DNA of 64,000 nucleotides, taken from assembly GCA_029449245.1 (NCBI GenBank), contig JANATF010000012.1, positions 434,001 to 498,000 of the forward strand, given 5' to 3'. The stretch is from Mortierella alpina. Lineage: Eukaryota > Mortierellomycota > Mortierellomycetes > Mortierellales > Mortierellaceae. The translations under genes and the position numbers were made by a program. Below are positions 1-10,750 of this stretch, one piece after another. The notes under the pieces are model-generated. The model was not told where the DNA came from. It made no database searches and was given only the letters and a program-made list of their open reading frames with translations. Positions within the stretch are counted from its first letter, which is position 1, and the number at the start of each line of letters is the position of its first letter.

Positions 1-1344
1 GATGAGTGATGTGAGAATATCGACATTAGTTAATAATGGACATGGTCGTAGCTCCAGCAGTTGACGGGTCGAGGCTCCGGCACCTGCGCTAGACATTGAT
101 CTCTCGCGCTCGAGATCCCGAGGTATGATGACAGTTTGCTGTCCGATGGGGTATAGAATCTCTGATTTGTTATCGGCCAGGTTTCCGGTTGCTGATGAGC
201 GATAGTGGATGAGTTCCTTTAGACCATAGGCGATCGAATAGACATATGATCCAGGAGGCAACGGCTCTAGGGCTAGATCCACTTGGATCAGACCACCTTC
301 CAGATGCGCAATAGGGGGTGATGTGGCGGTGTATCGTAGTAGTTCCTTGTGCGTGTTGTGATGGGTAATCGTAGTGGGGCCCAAAGGTACATCTGCGGCC
401 ATTGCCTCCATTGCATCCGAGCGGTTGTTAAGTGCTCCAGCGATCCCGGCTCGAGAAAGCTGGTTCACGAGTAACGATCCAAGATCGAGCTGCGATGATT
501 GCTGGATAGGTGTCCCATACGCCAGAGCCGACTCATTGACTAGGCAGCGTTTGATCTCGATCTCTTGCACTGTGTTAATGTCGCTGTAAAAGAGAGGACG
601 AAGGAGCGTCGATGTCAGGATGTACCGGATAGACCCATGCTTGCCACTGAACGTAGGCGGCAAGGCGCCGTCTAGCTGTATTGAGAGCGGGTAGTAATGG
701 GTGCCAACAGGGATGTGGTTTTTGGATCCAGAGCCCGAGGCTGTGCTGTGGATGCTGTTGGCGCCTGCTTCCCAGAGCACCCAGTCCTTGTGGGCTAGCA
801 CTCGCTCGCGATATTCTGCAGACGGAAAGGCAAAGCGCAGATAACGGCTGCCGGTCAGCAGGGTGAAAGATAGCGTCTCGGGAAAAAGGAAGCACATGCA
901 AAAAAAACCATAAAAACAATGAAAAAACAGGGGAGCAAGATCGAGTCAAACATCAAATCAAGTGTGTTGGCCGTTGCACATACGCTCAGAGCCAAAGGTA
1001 GCGCCGTCGCTGCACTGGACCTTGATCCGCCCGTCAAAGGTGGCTGTCAGCTTGGATGCGCGGATGGGCTTCTTGCGGACATGCAGGATGGCAGTGGCAT
1101 TGAGGACAGCGCCATGCGAGTCCTCTGGCAGGCCCAGCAGGACGCCATGGAATGAGGAGTCGATGTCGATGACAAGCTCGACGTCCTGCTGTGCTGCAGG
1201 CGTGGGTGTTGTGGGCGAATGTGCGGCTGTGGTTGTGGAGGCGACTGCAGCCACTGCGGCTGCTGTGTTGCAGCTGAGAGCTGGGGCGTGGGTGTGGGTG
1301 GACGGCGAGTTTGAGCCCGAGGCAGTGGAGAACAGGAAGTTCAT
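1..1344 (-). CDS. Arrestin-like domain protein (alpha-arrestin type), 3' end beyond the window
   Basis: Partial gene read leftwards off the edge; 392 residues are visible. Exon 1 is 984-1344, starting at the ATG at 1344. Exon 2 is 1-815. The intron (816-983) has a GTATGT donor and a CTGCAG acceptor, and phase is kept. A Ser/Thr/Ala-rich leader of about 45 residues precedes a beta-sandwich that resembles arrestin domains: VELVIDIDSSFHG, then KPIRASKLTATFDGRIKV. Exon 2 continues with PVGTHYYPLSIQLDG, LPPTFSGKHGSIRYIL and a later GGLIQVDLALEPLPPG stretch. In fungi, alpha-arrestins act as adaptors that recruit Rsp5-type ubiquitin ligases to plasma-membrane transporters. No PY motif is visible, but the C-terminus, where such motifs usually lie, is missing. 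The domain is supported by pattern only. An acceptor nearer the donor does not keep the frame. Confidence 0.72.
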
Positions 1345-2248
1345 GCTGGAAGAAGAAAAAAATAAAAGGACGAGAATGAACTAGGGGACCAGCAGCGACT
1401 CGAGCAATGCAGACATTGGAGGTGCTGCTGAATGAAGAAAGAGAGCGAGGGAGAAGGGAGTGATGGAGAAGTAGGCGAAAGAGAGGTGAAGAAGAGGTGA
1501 TAAAAAGGTTTCTGCGCTGGCTGCACACAAGATCGCATGCTGCTGGCCTCCTTGCGGCCTGATCTCATTGGCTTATGCGCCAGGCTTTTTTTACATAATG
1601 AGGCTAGCACCGGTTATGCTTCGGGGGCCCAGGACTGCAGTGCCGACGGGGTCTGAAGATCCAGCTGGGCCGGGTATCCTCTGCACCAGCACACTGCACC
1701 AGCAGTAGACCGATGGATTCAGCAGGCAGCTCTCTCTCTCTGTCTGACTCTCTGTCCCTCTCTCTGTCTGGCCGACCAAATGGACCCCCGACAATCGTCG
1801 TCATACTCGTCTCGCGGAGTGCTTATTTTCACGTCTGTGGTCGCCCACCCACATGCCCATACTGTAGTCTATGCGGAGGACGCAATCGACTACACAAGAT
1901 CTTTCTGTTGTACCTCCATCTCATCAGCAGCCCGCTCATCGAGTTTTCCGTCTTCTCAAACAACACAACACGAGCTCCACTTCGGCCATCTCTCATCCCT
2001 ATCAAGACCATACTCATAACGCTACCTCCGCATACTCGAAAAATCAATCGTTCCACCTCCAACGTCCTAGCCTAACGCAACCCCGCATTTCATTTCTGCA
2101 AAGCGTTCCTTACTTCAATGGTCACGATATGAGGCATTTTTACGTTTAGGAGAGTATGCACAGTGATCTTTTTTAATATCGTATTTTTTTCCCACCCGTC
2201 TGAGCAGTTAGGTTCGCGTCCTACTTTTCCTTGTCGCCAACTTTTTTT
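1345..2248. other. Spacer with pyrimidine-rich simple repeat
   Basis: This spacer separates the arrestin-like gene start from the 3' end of the TM2-domain gene. It holds a CT/GA-type simple-repeat tract at about 1731-1772 and a T-rich stretch near 2170-2195. Reading frames on both strands are short, overlapping and low in complexity, so I see no gene. The part next to 1345 is presumably the arrestin promoter and 5' UTR. Confidence 0.5.
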
Positions 2249-2913
2249 TTAAGCAATAAGGGAGCAGCCGTTGTGGTCGGGAAGACCTCCAATGACGATA
2301 AGGACAATATCGATAATGTACCAGATACCGAATCCTCCAGCAGTGACGAGCTTCAACAAGGCAGAGATGATGTAGCCGAGGTAGAAACGGTCAATTCTAG
2401 TTTCATGAAGAGCAACAAAAAAAAAAAGAGGACGGCGGACGTGTGAGATTATTTTTTTCAAGACCATAGCATAGCGGCGCGTCCGTCACGAACAAACTTT
2501 TCTTCGTTTTGTTTCTGTGTTGCTGCTTACCCGACGTAACCAAAGAAGATGGACAGGAGGATGGCAATGGGATACGAGCGGTCGGACTCGCAAACCTCAC
2601 CATCACCGTGCTTCTTGCCGTAGGCGTTCAAGAGGTGGTGGCCCTCGCCCTTGCCGGGAGCAGGGGTCGTGTCGGGGTTGCCACCCTGGTGCTTGTTCTT
2701 CTCGTAGTGGTAAAGAGCAAGAACGATGCTCACAGCGCTGATGGCAGCAAGGAGCCAGAGAGCAAAGTATCTCTTGCGGTGGTGGTGGACGTGACGGACG
2801 GTACGGCCGTAGAAGGTGTCGTTAGCAGCCTCCACGGGGACGCCGTTCAAGAGGACCTGGTTCTCTTCGCCGCTGTGGCCGTGACTGTGGTTGGCGGTGC
2901 CGTAGTTGGACAT
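2249..2913 (-). CDS. TM2-domain membrane protein
   Basis: Two exons (2531-2913 and 2249-2396) join across a 134-bp intron with donor GTAAGC and acceptor CTAG, giving 176 residues. The start is the ATG at 2913 (MSNYGTANHSHGHSGEE). A longer upstream reading frame begins in low-complexity DNA without an ATG. The protein has a His-rich hydrophilic N-terminus, one membrane segment around residues 55-75 (YFALWLLAAISAVSIVLAL), a short charged loop and a C-terminal TM2 domain. That domain is two helices joined by the signature GIDRFYLGYI, followed by GGFGIWYIIDIVLIVIGG. The signature spans the splice junction, which confirms the intron. TM2 proteins are small membrane proteins of poorly known function in eukaryotes and bacteria, so no more specific role is claimed. 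Confidence 0.85.
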
Positions 2914-3612
2914 GATGCTGTGCTTGGTGATGGAGGGAATGGAGGATGAGGATGAAGAAAGAGAGAGAGGAAAAAAAGAAAAACAAAAGAGAGAAGAAGG
3001 GAAAAAGTGAACAGGTCCAAAAAAAACGCCAACCAGAAAAGCAACGCGGAAAAAAATGCGCACAATTGAACACGCCAGCCCAGTGACAAACGGGACAATG
3101 GGATAAGCGCGCGTTTGTTCCTGAATGAGTTGAACCTGAGAAGCGGGATACCAAAAAAAAAAGTTGTGGATGTTGGGAAAAACATAATAAAAAATGGTCG
3201 GCAGAAAGAGTCTGGTCCATGCAGGATGAGCTCAGAAAGAACAACCATGCGCCAACTCTCTTTGCCATTTTTTTCGTGTCTCGCGATTCATTTTTACATT
3301 CGTTTTTCCTCGCACGGCTAACCCCCATAGAACCCCTACACTGCATCCATGCATTCATGCATCACCTTGTTGGCTCACTTACGACACTGCAGGGCAACGC
3401 GAGGTTCGAGAAAAGACATGAGCCATGATTACCCAAAGCCCGCTTTACAATAAGAGCGCGGAACAGGAAAAGAAGATACAAACCTATTGCAATAAATTAT
3501 GAGCAATTGCCACTGGTCCTTCAGTGCTGTCTGTGCCGCTTCTCGGCCCTTATTCGAGAGGAAAAACCACTCGCATTGCTCCTGGCTCTGCGCGTGGGTA
3601 CCTGTTAGCTAC
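2914..3612. other. Spacer upstream of the TM2 gene
   Basis: Purine-rich DNA just left of the TM2 start (about 2938-3010, GA-rich on the plus strand) is probably its 5' UTR and promoter. The rest has short A- or T-runs and no credible coding frame. An AATAAA-like element lies near 3491. Nothing else stands out. Confidence 0.4.
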
Positions 3613-5823
3613 CTAGCCGCTTTGGCCTTCCATATCATCAGCACAACTCTCTGAGGAGGCTGTACAGCACGAGATTTTCTCGTGCCTGAGCCTCTCGTGG
3701 CGCGGTATGCAATTCTGCCGAGGCCATGAAAGATCCCAACCGCTGGTTTCGATTCCAGTTGCGCCATTATTATGATGTTTAAAAGATGTCCCGCCACCTG
3801 TGCGCTTCACTTTTTTTTTATCACTTTCCCTTTGGTTTCGTTCCTTTATATGGCTACACGCAACAGCCCGCACAACATGCCAGTGGGCTTTCACAACACA
3901 CCCAACAGCTGACGACCGAAGCCAGTCTATACATGTAGTCCATGTCAACAAATCGCAAGCAGCAAACAATGGCAGTAAGACGAAGAACTTGTCAGCTAGA
4001 ATACTCAGGATTGGTAGATTACTCACAAAACCAAAAGAAACAAAAACTTACATGCCCCAAAGCCAAGAGTCGCCAGGACGATCGCTTTGCTGCCGGCGAC
4101 CCCAATGCCTTGTACCAGACGAAGAGCCATCCGTGTCAGTTTCCCTCGAGTTCGGACTTGGGTGCTCCCGTCCATGATGTCCTCTCCAACGCCCTTCCTC
4201 TGGAACACATGCATGGCCTTGCGAGCCTCCCGCCACCCTGGAGCCACTGCTGCCTGCTCCGTGGTCGCGATTGAGTAACTGACTCTCCTCGTTCGAAGAA
4301 TAATGATAATTTGACACAGCATGGTAATAAGCAGCATGGCTCTGGTTGAGGTGTGAGGCCATGCTGGCTTGTCTCTGTTGCAAGTTACCAATGGTGCCAT
4401 AATCCTGCCAAATTCGACCAGCGCCTGCTTGTTGCTCTGTTAACAAGTTAGAAAGGGGGGTGGGTGTTTCATGGGAAAGGCAAGCATTTTTAGTGCGCCA
4501 GCAATCTCTTGTCCGCATAGTATGACCAAGACAAAGCGTTCGCCGTTCGCAAAAATGAACGACCCTTCTTACCCTCCAGAGGGTCCGGTAGGATGGAACT
4601 GGGAGTGAATCCTCCCAGGGTCGTGAGCGGAGATGGAAACAGCGGACTTGAAGATGATGGCTCATGCGGAGCAAGATAGTCATGCCGAGACATGACCGTC
4701 GCGTAAGGATGATACTCTTCCGCTTGCCTGTCGTCCTGAACAACCTCATATCCATACACCATACTCTCCTGGGTCGAAACCGGTGGGAGTAAAGGTACTT
4801 GCTCTTCTGAACCAAGCAGGCGTTCACGGTCCCCATGCCCAATACCCTCTTCACTCTCATCCACCAAGTCTTCCAATGCGTTATCCTCTCCGGAAAATGA
4901 ACGCTGAGAATCCATATACCGCTGCCGTAACCGCAACTGCTGTTGCTCCAGGTGAGCGCGCTCCACTACCTCATCCTGCCGCACCTGCATGATCTCGGGG
5001 TCGGAGAAGAGCATTGATAACGATGAAGGGATGTACGGACTATCCCCTCGCTGCGGCTGTAATTCGCCTCGGCCGAGGGTTTTGACAATTGCGGTCGCGG
5101 CTGCTGTCCTCGTGGATTCTGTTGTGGTGCTGCTAGCACGGCGATAGTTGGTGCCGCTCACAGATTGCCCCAGCACTGGATAGCCTGAATAGGCGCCAGA
5201 GTCAGCAAGATTGCCTCTGGATACCGGGACGAGAGATGGACCCGCTGGATCTGCTGACGGGTTAGCTGTGGTGGAGAATGACGGGTATAGGCGATTGAGG
5301 AGTTGAGCATGTAAAGAGACAGCAGGCTGGGGTGAAACGGGAGTACTTAGGGGCAGAGTACTTGTGGTAGGAGACGCTGCGATCATGGGCAGTGGAGACG
5401 TGGGAAGCGGTTGGTAGTACTCCGGCGTCTGTAGGGTAGAGCTGGAGTCCATGGACCCCGCCCACTGGCCGTTACTGAAGGACTGCGACGCAAAGGAGCT
5501 ATGGTTGGTCGAGGCAGGTGTTGGCAGGTGTGTGCTGGTGCCTCTGCCGTCAGAGTGGTTGGAGCCCAACTGGTGCACAAGCGGTGACACCAACGGCGGG
5601 GGTATCGCGACGTAGATGCCCTGTACCAGAGAACGAGGACGAAGGACAGTTCAGTTCCGCTGCTCAATTGCTAGGGTCATTTCACGGGTTGCGTTTTTGG
5701 TCATTCCAGGTCGACTTGACCATGCACCATTGGTCGGAGCGAAAGAAGCAGATTACAAAAGAAACAACGAAACTTTAATAGAGAGGGTCGAACCTCGTGA
5801 GACTGCTTTGAAGACATTGACAT
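3613..5823 (-). CDS. Unidentified multi-exon Ser/Thr/Pro-rich protein
   Basis: I do not recognise this protein. The solid part is the exon at 4573-5620 (about 349 codons, no ATG of its own, AG acceptor at its left side in transcript order, GTAAGA donor). It is Ser/Thr/Pro-rich and likely disordered, with an acidic stretch and a Gln/Arg-rich helix (HLEQQQLRLRQRY). A phase-consistent model adds exons 5794-5823 (start), 4389-4436, 4052-4237 and 3613-3995, about 564 residues in all. The 4052-4237 exon encodes a basic segment and one hydrophobic helix (GIGVAGSKAIVLATLGFGA), so a membrane-anchored tail is possible. The first exon has a weak GTTCGA donor and the last exon is unusual in composition. 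Both ends are therefore provisional. No domain family can be named. Confidence 0.42.
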
Positions 5824-7589
5824 AGCTGACAACGCAAAGGGCAGGGCGTTGAAGAGGCGGGTGGTAGACTGGGAGAGTGCAGAGACGGTGCTGAAGAACG
5901 GTGAAGGCAAAATTGGGTAGTGGAAAGGAGCAAGGGTCGCTGTTGTTGTCACTCGCAATGCAATCGCTGCTGCTGCTTGCTGCTGTTGTTGCTGCTGTTG
6001 TTGTTGTTGTGGATGATGTTGTTGGAAGGCGGAGAGGGGGTAGAGAAAGGGTTATGCTATGCACGAGATCGTCAGCGGGGGAGGGGTGGGAGAGAAGAGA
6101 AGAGAAGAACAAACGTCGAATATCGCGCAGGATGCAATCTAAAGCGCACTGTTGTCGTGTTTCTCAAAGCCTTCTCAAAGGCTACCCACCACCCCACCAG
6201 CAGCAAGCGGCTCACCCCTCCCCCACTGTCCATGGAGAACCGTATTCCTGCACACAGATGTGCGCTCAAGGTGTACAGCATGAAGAGTGATAACAAGAGC
6301 AGATGATGAGCGAGAAATAGATGAGGATGCGTGCCTGATCTTTTGTGCCTTGCATATCGGCATTGCGCCTTTGTGCTGACAAGTTGATTGACCTTCAACC
6401 CTGCCATGTGGATTAGAGTTGCACGGACAACATCACCTGGACGTCCACTCTAAAACAACGCACTGCAGTGGCCTGCAGGCACCTGTGCTCCTGTAACGCC
6501 TTGCGGGGCGCGTTCTCACGCACAGCGTCGCACGTCTTCGCCGCCCATGTCTCACTCAGAACTAGCACCATCCTGTGGACGCGTCCGCAGAGAGAGGCGG
6601 CATTGTCCCTCAGTCTCGTAGTCGGAGGCCATCCTGAGGGACCATGAGAATAGCCGCTAAGACATTCCATTCACTTTGGACTGCACGTTCGCTACCAGGG
6701 TCCCGAGATTTATTAAGCTCGTCTCCACGCTAAACTTATACCTTCTAGCCAGCGTTCTGGACGCGATGCACCGCGTCGACTTACCCGAAGGAGCTGCGCG
6801 ACCGCGAGACAATTTCAGGGACAGCACAATGCCTAATAATTTCAACGCAGATGGCATCGATATAGGTTGCATTCCTGCCCCGCTTAACAGCATGGTCTGA
6901 GACTGAGACAGAGGCCCTTGACTGGCCGTGATTGCTCGGAACTGTCAGCAGAGAGAGACGAATGATTGCCAGGAACACACCAAAAGCTGGAGCATGCCAT
7001 CGAGACAGAAAATCACGGTGATATAGCGGGTGGCTATGCTACCGTGTGTGTCCTCCAACTCGCAGGGCTGGCATTTGTATGTGCAATGCTGTGGTCTGTT
7101 CCTTGCAACAGCCTGTGAGGACCTGTTCATTATTGTACTGGCATCGACATATTATTGTACGAGGACCTTGCAACAAAAACTCAAAACTCGCGCTAGTGAA
7201 ATAAGCCGCGCCCTGTGTTGTTCAAACAACTCATCATCTCACACCTCTTCTTGTCGATTGTGTCCTCCTCCCTCTTGTCACTCTCGCCCGTTGACCCGTT
7301 GTCCATCTGGCCCACCTCTCTCTTTCCTCTCTCGCTCTCTCTCTCTCTCTCCTTCCCTCTTTCTCTTCTCTCACTTTCCTCCACGTTCTCTCCTTCTCTC
7401 CCTTTGTTCCTTTTGGTGCAGCTCCCGTGCATTGGCTCTTCTCCTATCCGTTGCGCCCGAGTCTCATCTGACCACCTGCTCTCCCTTCTTGCGCTTCCTT
7501 CGTTTCTTTTCTCTTTTTTTCTCGTTTGATTATTAAAAAGGCGCACTCACTCCTCTTCCTGACTTGTTCATCCGAGCACTTCCTTCACC
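5824..7589. other. Gene-poor spacer and 5' region of the HSPA12-like gene
   Basis: It contains a CTG/TTG trinucleotide tract at about 5963-6020, which produces poly-Leu/Val or poly-Ser/Thr shadow frames, and no convincing gene. From about 7250 to 7560 the plus strand is strongly pyrimidine-rich with CT runs (7310-7385). Such tracts are common just upstream of fungal start codons, so this is the probable core promoter and 5' UTR of the gene starting at 7590. The left third probably holds the promoter of the 3.6-5.8 kb gene. Confidence 0.45.
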
Positions 7590-10569
7590 ATGAAAAAGTT
7601 CTTTGGCAGCAAATCCACAAAGGACAAGAAGCCGAACGGGAGTGGGACCACCCCACCCACACCCCCGCATCCGCTCCCGCACCAGCAGCAACCAGCAAGC
7701 CGCCCAGCCAATGGCCCAACACCTCCGCAGCCTGCCCCGACGTCGATTCAGTTTACGTCCCTGTCAGCAGCGGCAGCAGCACCTCCATCAGCACACCAGA
7801 ACGGCACCCATGCAGCAGCATACGGAGGTGGATACCCGCCAGTCTCTGGAGCAGGTGGATACCCTGCAGTCAGCGCACCACCTTCGTCCTCGGCCTATGG
7901 CTATAATCAACAACAGCAACAACAGTACCCGGGCATCCCACAACCACATTCTCATCAGCAGCAGCAGCAGGGCATTCCTCCACCACCATCATCATCCAAT
8001 GCAATGTACCCACCTGTACGCCCACAACCTAATCTGCCAATGCATTCGCCTTCATCCAATACCGCGTACCAGAGCCAGCCTTATAATCCCGGGTACATGG
8101 CCGCTTCGCCCGCGCAGCAGCAGCAGCAACAAAAGCCCACTGGCAGTCGACTCACAGGTGACCCCAAGGAAGACTATCCCATCGTGATGGCGATTGATTT
8201 CGGAACGACCTTTACAGGATGCGCGTTTGCCTTCCGCAAGGATCCCGAGATCCAAGAGATTATTACCTGGTACGTGTGTTTGTGTGTGCCTGTGTGTGTG
8301 TGTCTGTTGTATGAGTAGTCCGAGTGCCCACTTTATTTTTGCACACACCCATTTTTTTTTTTTTTTTGGGCAACTCATGAAAAAAAAACGTGGACTGGGC
8401 GGGAGTACAGAGGCAGTGCAAATTTGGAAGAGAAAGAAAAAGAAAAAATGCATTACTGGACTGGATTCTGGATACTTTGCGTGCAACCATGGCACAAAAA
8501 CGATACATGCGGCAAGACGGCAGAGCATAGCGAGCGGACTTGGATACACTATCAATGAAGGAACCATGTCTTTAACAGCCGAGAAGGGACATTAAAAAAG
8601 ATGAGACGTTCATGGAATTTGTACGGTTACCCAGGAAGAAAAAACAAGGGACCAAGGGACTGTGCTGTTCAGGAAAAATAGAGCCTAGCTTTTTCTTGAC
8701 GTGGGGAGGGGGTCACCACGCGCGGATTGCTCGTGCGCTGGTTCGCTGATGAACAGGGACCAAGCTTGCAACCCTTGTTGTTGTTGCTGTTGTTGTTGTG
8801 GTTGTTGTTTTTCTTTGCACCGGAAAATCGTTTCTACTTTGAAGGGTGTACATAACATCATGAAACTGGGCATGGAGAACCAGCACCCCGTTGCTTTTTT
8901 ATTACATGTACCCCATGTCTTGTTGTACCACCTCACAATCTCGAAGGGAGGGGAGAAAAAAAGAGTTTTGTGCCTACTCAGAACACTCAAATTCCACACC
9001 AGACAAGCTGACATCCTCAACCCTTGTCCTCTTAGGCCCAAGCAGGCATACCAGTACCCCAAGGTACCGACCATCAGCTTGTACAAACTGGACTCGCCCG
9101 ACTTCCTGGACTGGGGATATCCCGCGCGTGCAGTGATGATGACGCCCAATGCCAAGAAGCATCTGTTGCTAAGCAAATTCAAGCTGCAGCTGGACGATCA
9201 ACAGGAACACATTGAACCCTTACCATTGGGCATCAAACCCTTGGACGCCATCTCGGACTATCTCGGCAAGTTCCACAGCCACGTCGTCAAGGAAGCCATG
9301 AAGAACTTTGGGTCGACCTATGACCAGTCTCATATCCAATACTGTCTCACGGTCCCAGCCATGTGGTCTGACCGCGCCAAGCATGTCATGCGTCTTGCCG
9401 CCGTGCGTGCAGGAATGATCAAGGAGGAGGATCCAGCGCACAGACTGATCATCGTTTCGGAACCAGAAGCCGCCGCCATGTACTGCCAGTCCAAGGGCGA
9501 TCAATTCAACCTTCAGAAGCACGACCGGTTCCTGATTTGTGATGCTGGAGGTGGAACCGTGGATCTGATCGTCTTTGAAGTCGTGGACGTCAACCCAGAG
9601 ACGGGCATCCGGAGTCTGAGAGAGGTCACCCGAGGTCACGGAGCCTCCTGTGGTTCTGCGTTCTTGGATGCAAACATGGAGAAGTTGTTGAGGGAAAAGT
9701 TCCAAAAGTACCCCTTGACCCCTATGGGCTGGGGCACCATCATGGACACGTTTGTGAACCAGACAAAGCCCATCTTTCCAGGAACCGACCCAGAAATGTA
9801 CTTGCAAGTGCCCAACATTCCCAACTTGCCCGACGCCAACGATCTCGATATTGGACTGGAGGACGGCATGTTGAAGTTGATGGTCTCGGAACTGCATGAG
9901 CGCGTCTTTGACCCTGTGGTCAAGGATGTGCTGGATCTGATCGAGTACCAGCTCCAGCAAACGCACTGTGAAGCCATCTTCTTGGTCGGAGGCTTTGGAT
10001 CCTCACGGTACCTCTTCGATAGAGTCACTGCCAAGTTTGCCACCTCGGGAAGGCAGGTCCGCGTCCCACCTCGTGCTGAGCTCGCGGTCGTTCGAGGTGC
10101 TGTCACCTATGGTCTTCACCAGGGCTCGATTATTTCGCGTGTCGCACGTCGTTGGTATGGTGTCGACTCGGCCATGGACTTTGTTCCAGGCGTAGATCCC
10201 GAGGAAAAGAAGACGCTCTCGCGCGATGGCACGGTGCGTTGCAAGGACCGGTTCTCGGTCTACATCACGCCAGGTCAATCGGTCGCCCTGGGCGAGTGCG
10301 TGACCAAGAAGTACATGACCTGGTGCTACCCACGCCCATTGGACTGCCCCCTGTATGTGTCGGATTCCCAGGAGGAGCCCCGATACGTGGACGAGCCCTC
10401 GGTCAAGAAGTTGGGTGACTTCCAGATCCCAATGCCGGACATTCCCGGCATGATGCCTGGTGCAGAGGTTCTGGTCGAGGTCAAGATGCATTTCGGAGAA
10501 ACTGAGGTCCGTGCGGAGGCGTTGGTATTGGGCCAGACGGTGACGGCCGTGTGTCAATGGATCGGATAA
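7590..10569 (+). CDS. HSPA12-like Hsp70-family ATPase
   Basis: Two exons, 7590-8269 and 9036-10569, encode 737 residues. The intron is 766 bp, unusually long for this locus, with donor GTACGT and acceptor CTCTTAG. Residues 1 to about 190 are a low-complexity Pro/Gln/Ser/Gly tail. An actin-like ATPase fold follows: phosphate-1 loop AIDFGTTFTGCAFAF (about residue 206), the connecting motif IIVSEPEAAAMYC, phosphate-2 loop LICDAGGGTVDLIVFEV, and adenosine motif AIFLVGGFGSSRYL. The order and spacing match the divergent HSPA12 group rather than canonical Hsp70. The canonical substrate-binding domain and C-terminal EEVD are absent. HSPA12-type proteins are soluble cytosolic ATPases whose clients are poorly known. 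The pyrimidine-rich leader before the ATG supports the chosen start. Confidence 0.88.
8270..9035 (+). other. Long, simple-repeat-rich intron of the HSPA12-like gene
   Basis: This intron holds a GT-rich run (8271-8305), a T homopolymer (about 8351-8367), A-rich patches and a TTG/TGC tract (about 8777-8810). The splice sites keep the ATPase fold in frame (W completed by G, then PKQAYQYP). I see no RNA gene in it. Confidence 0.6.
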
Positions 10570-10750
10570 AAAAACATATATCAAAAAAAGTAGTAGAAGC
10601 AAATCGCAAGATCCCATGATAAAACAAAAAAAAAAAACTTCCACAATGCTGCCATCAACATGTAGAGCCGATGCACATGGTCCCTTTTCACATTTGAACA
10701 TATTTTCTGTATAAAATATATATAGTACATAACTCAGAGATCCCGTCTCT

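Noticed and set aside
1713-2149. Overlapping plus-strand frames upstream of the arrestin-like gene
   Set aside because: Driven by a CT simple repeat, no conserved sequence, and frames mutually overlapping.
5901-6306. Overlapping frames rich in Leu/Val on plus and Ser/Thr on minus
   Set aside because: They are translations of a CTG/TTG repeat and have no domain.
8701-9035. Plus-strand frame extending HSPA12-like exon 2 upstream, with a poly-Cys run
   Set aside because: It starts from a non-ATG codon, its Cys run comes from a TTG/TGC simple repeat, and the spliced join restores the phosphate-1 motif. It is intron sequence.
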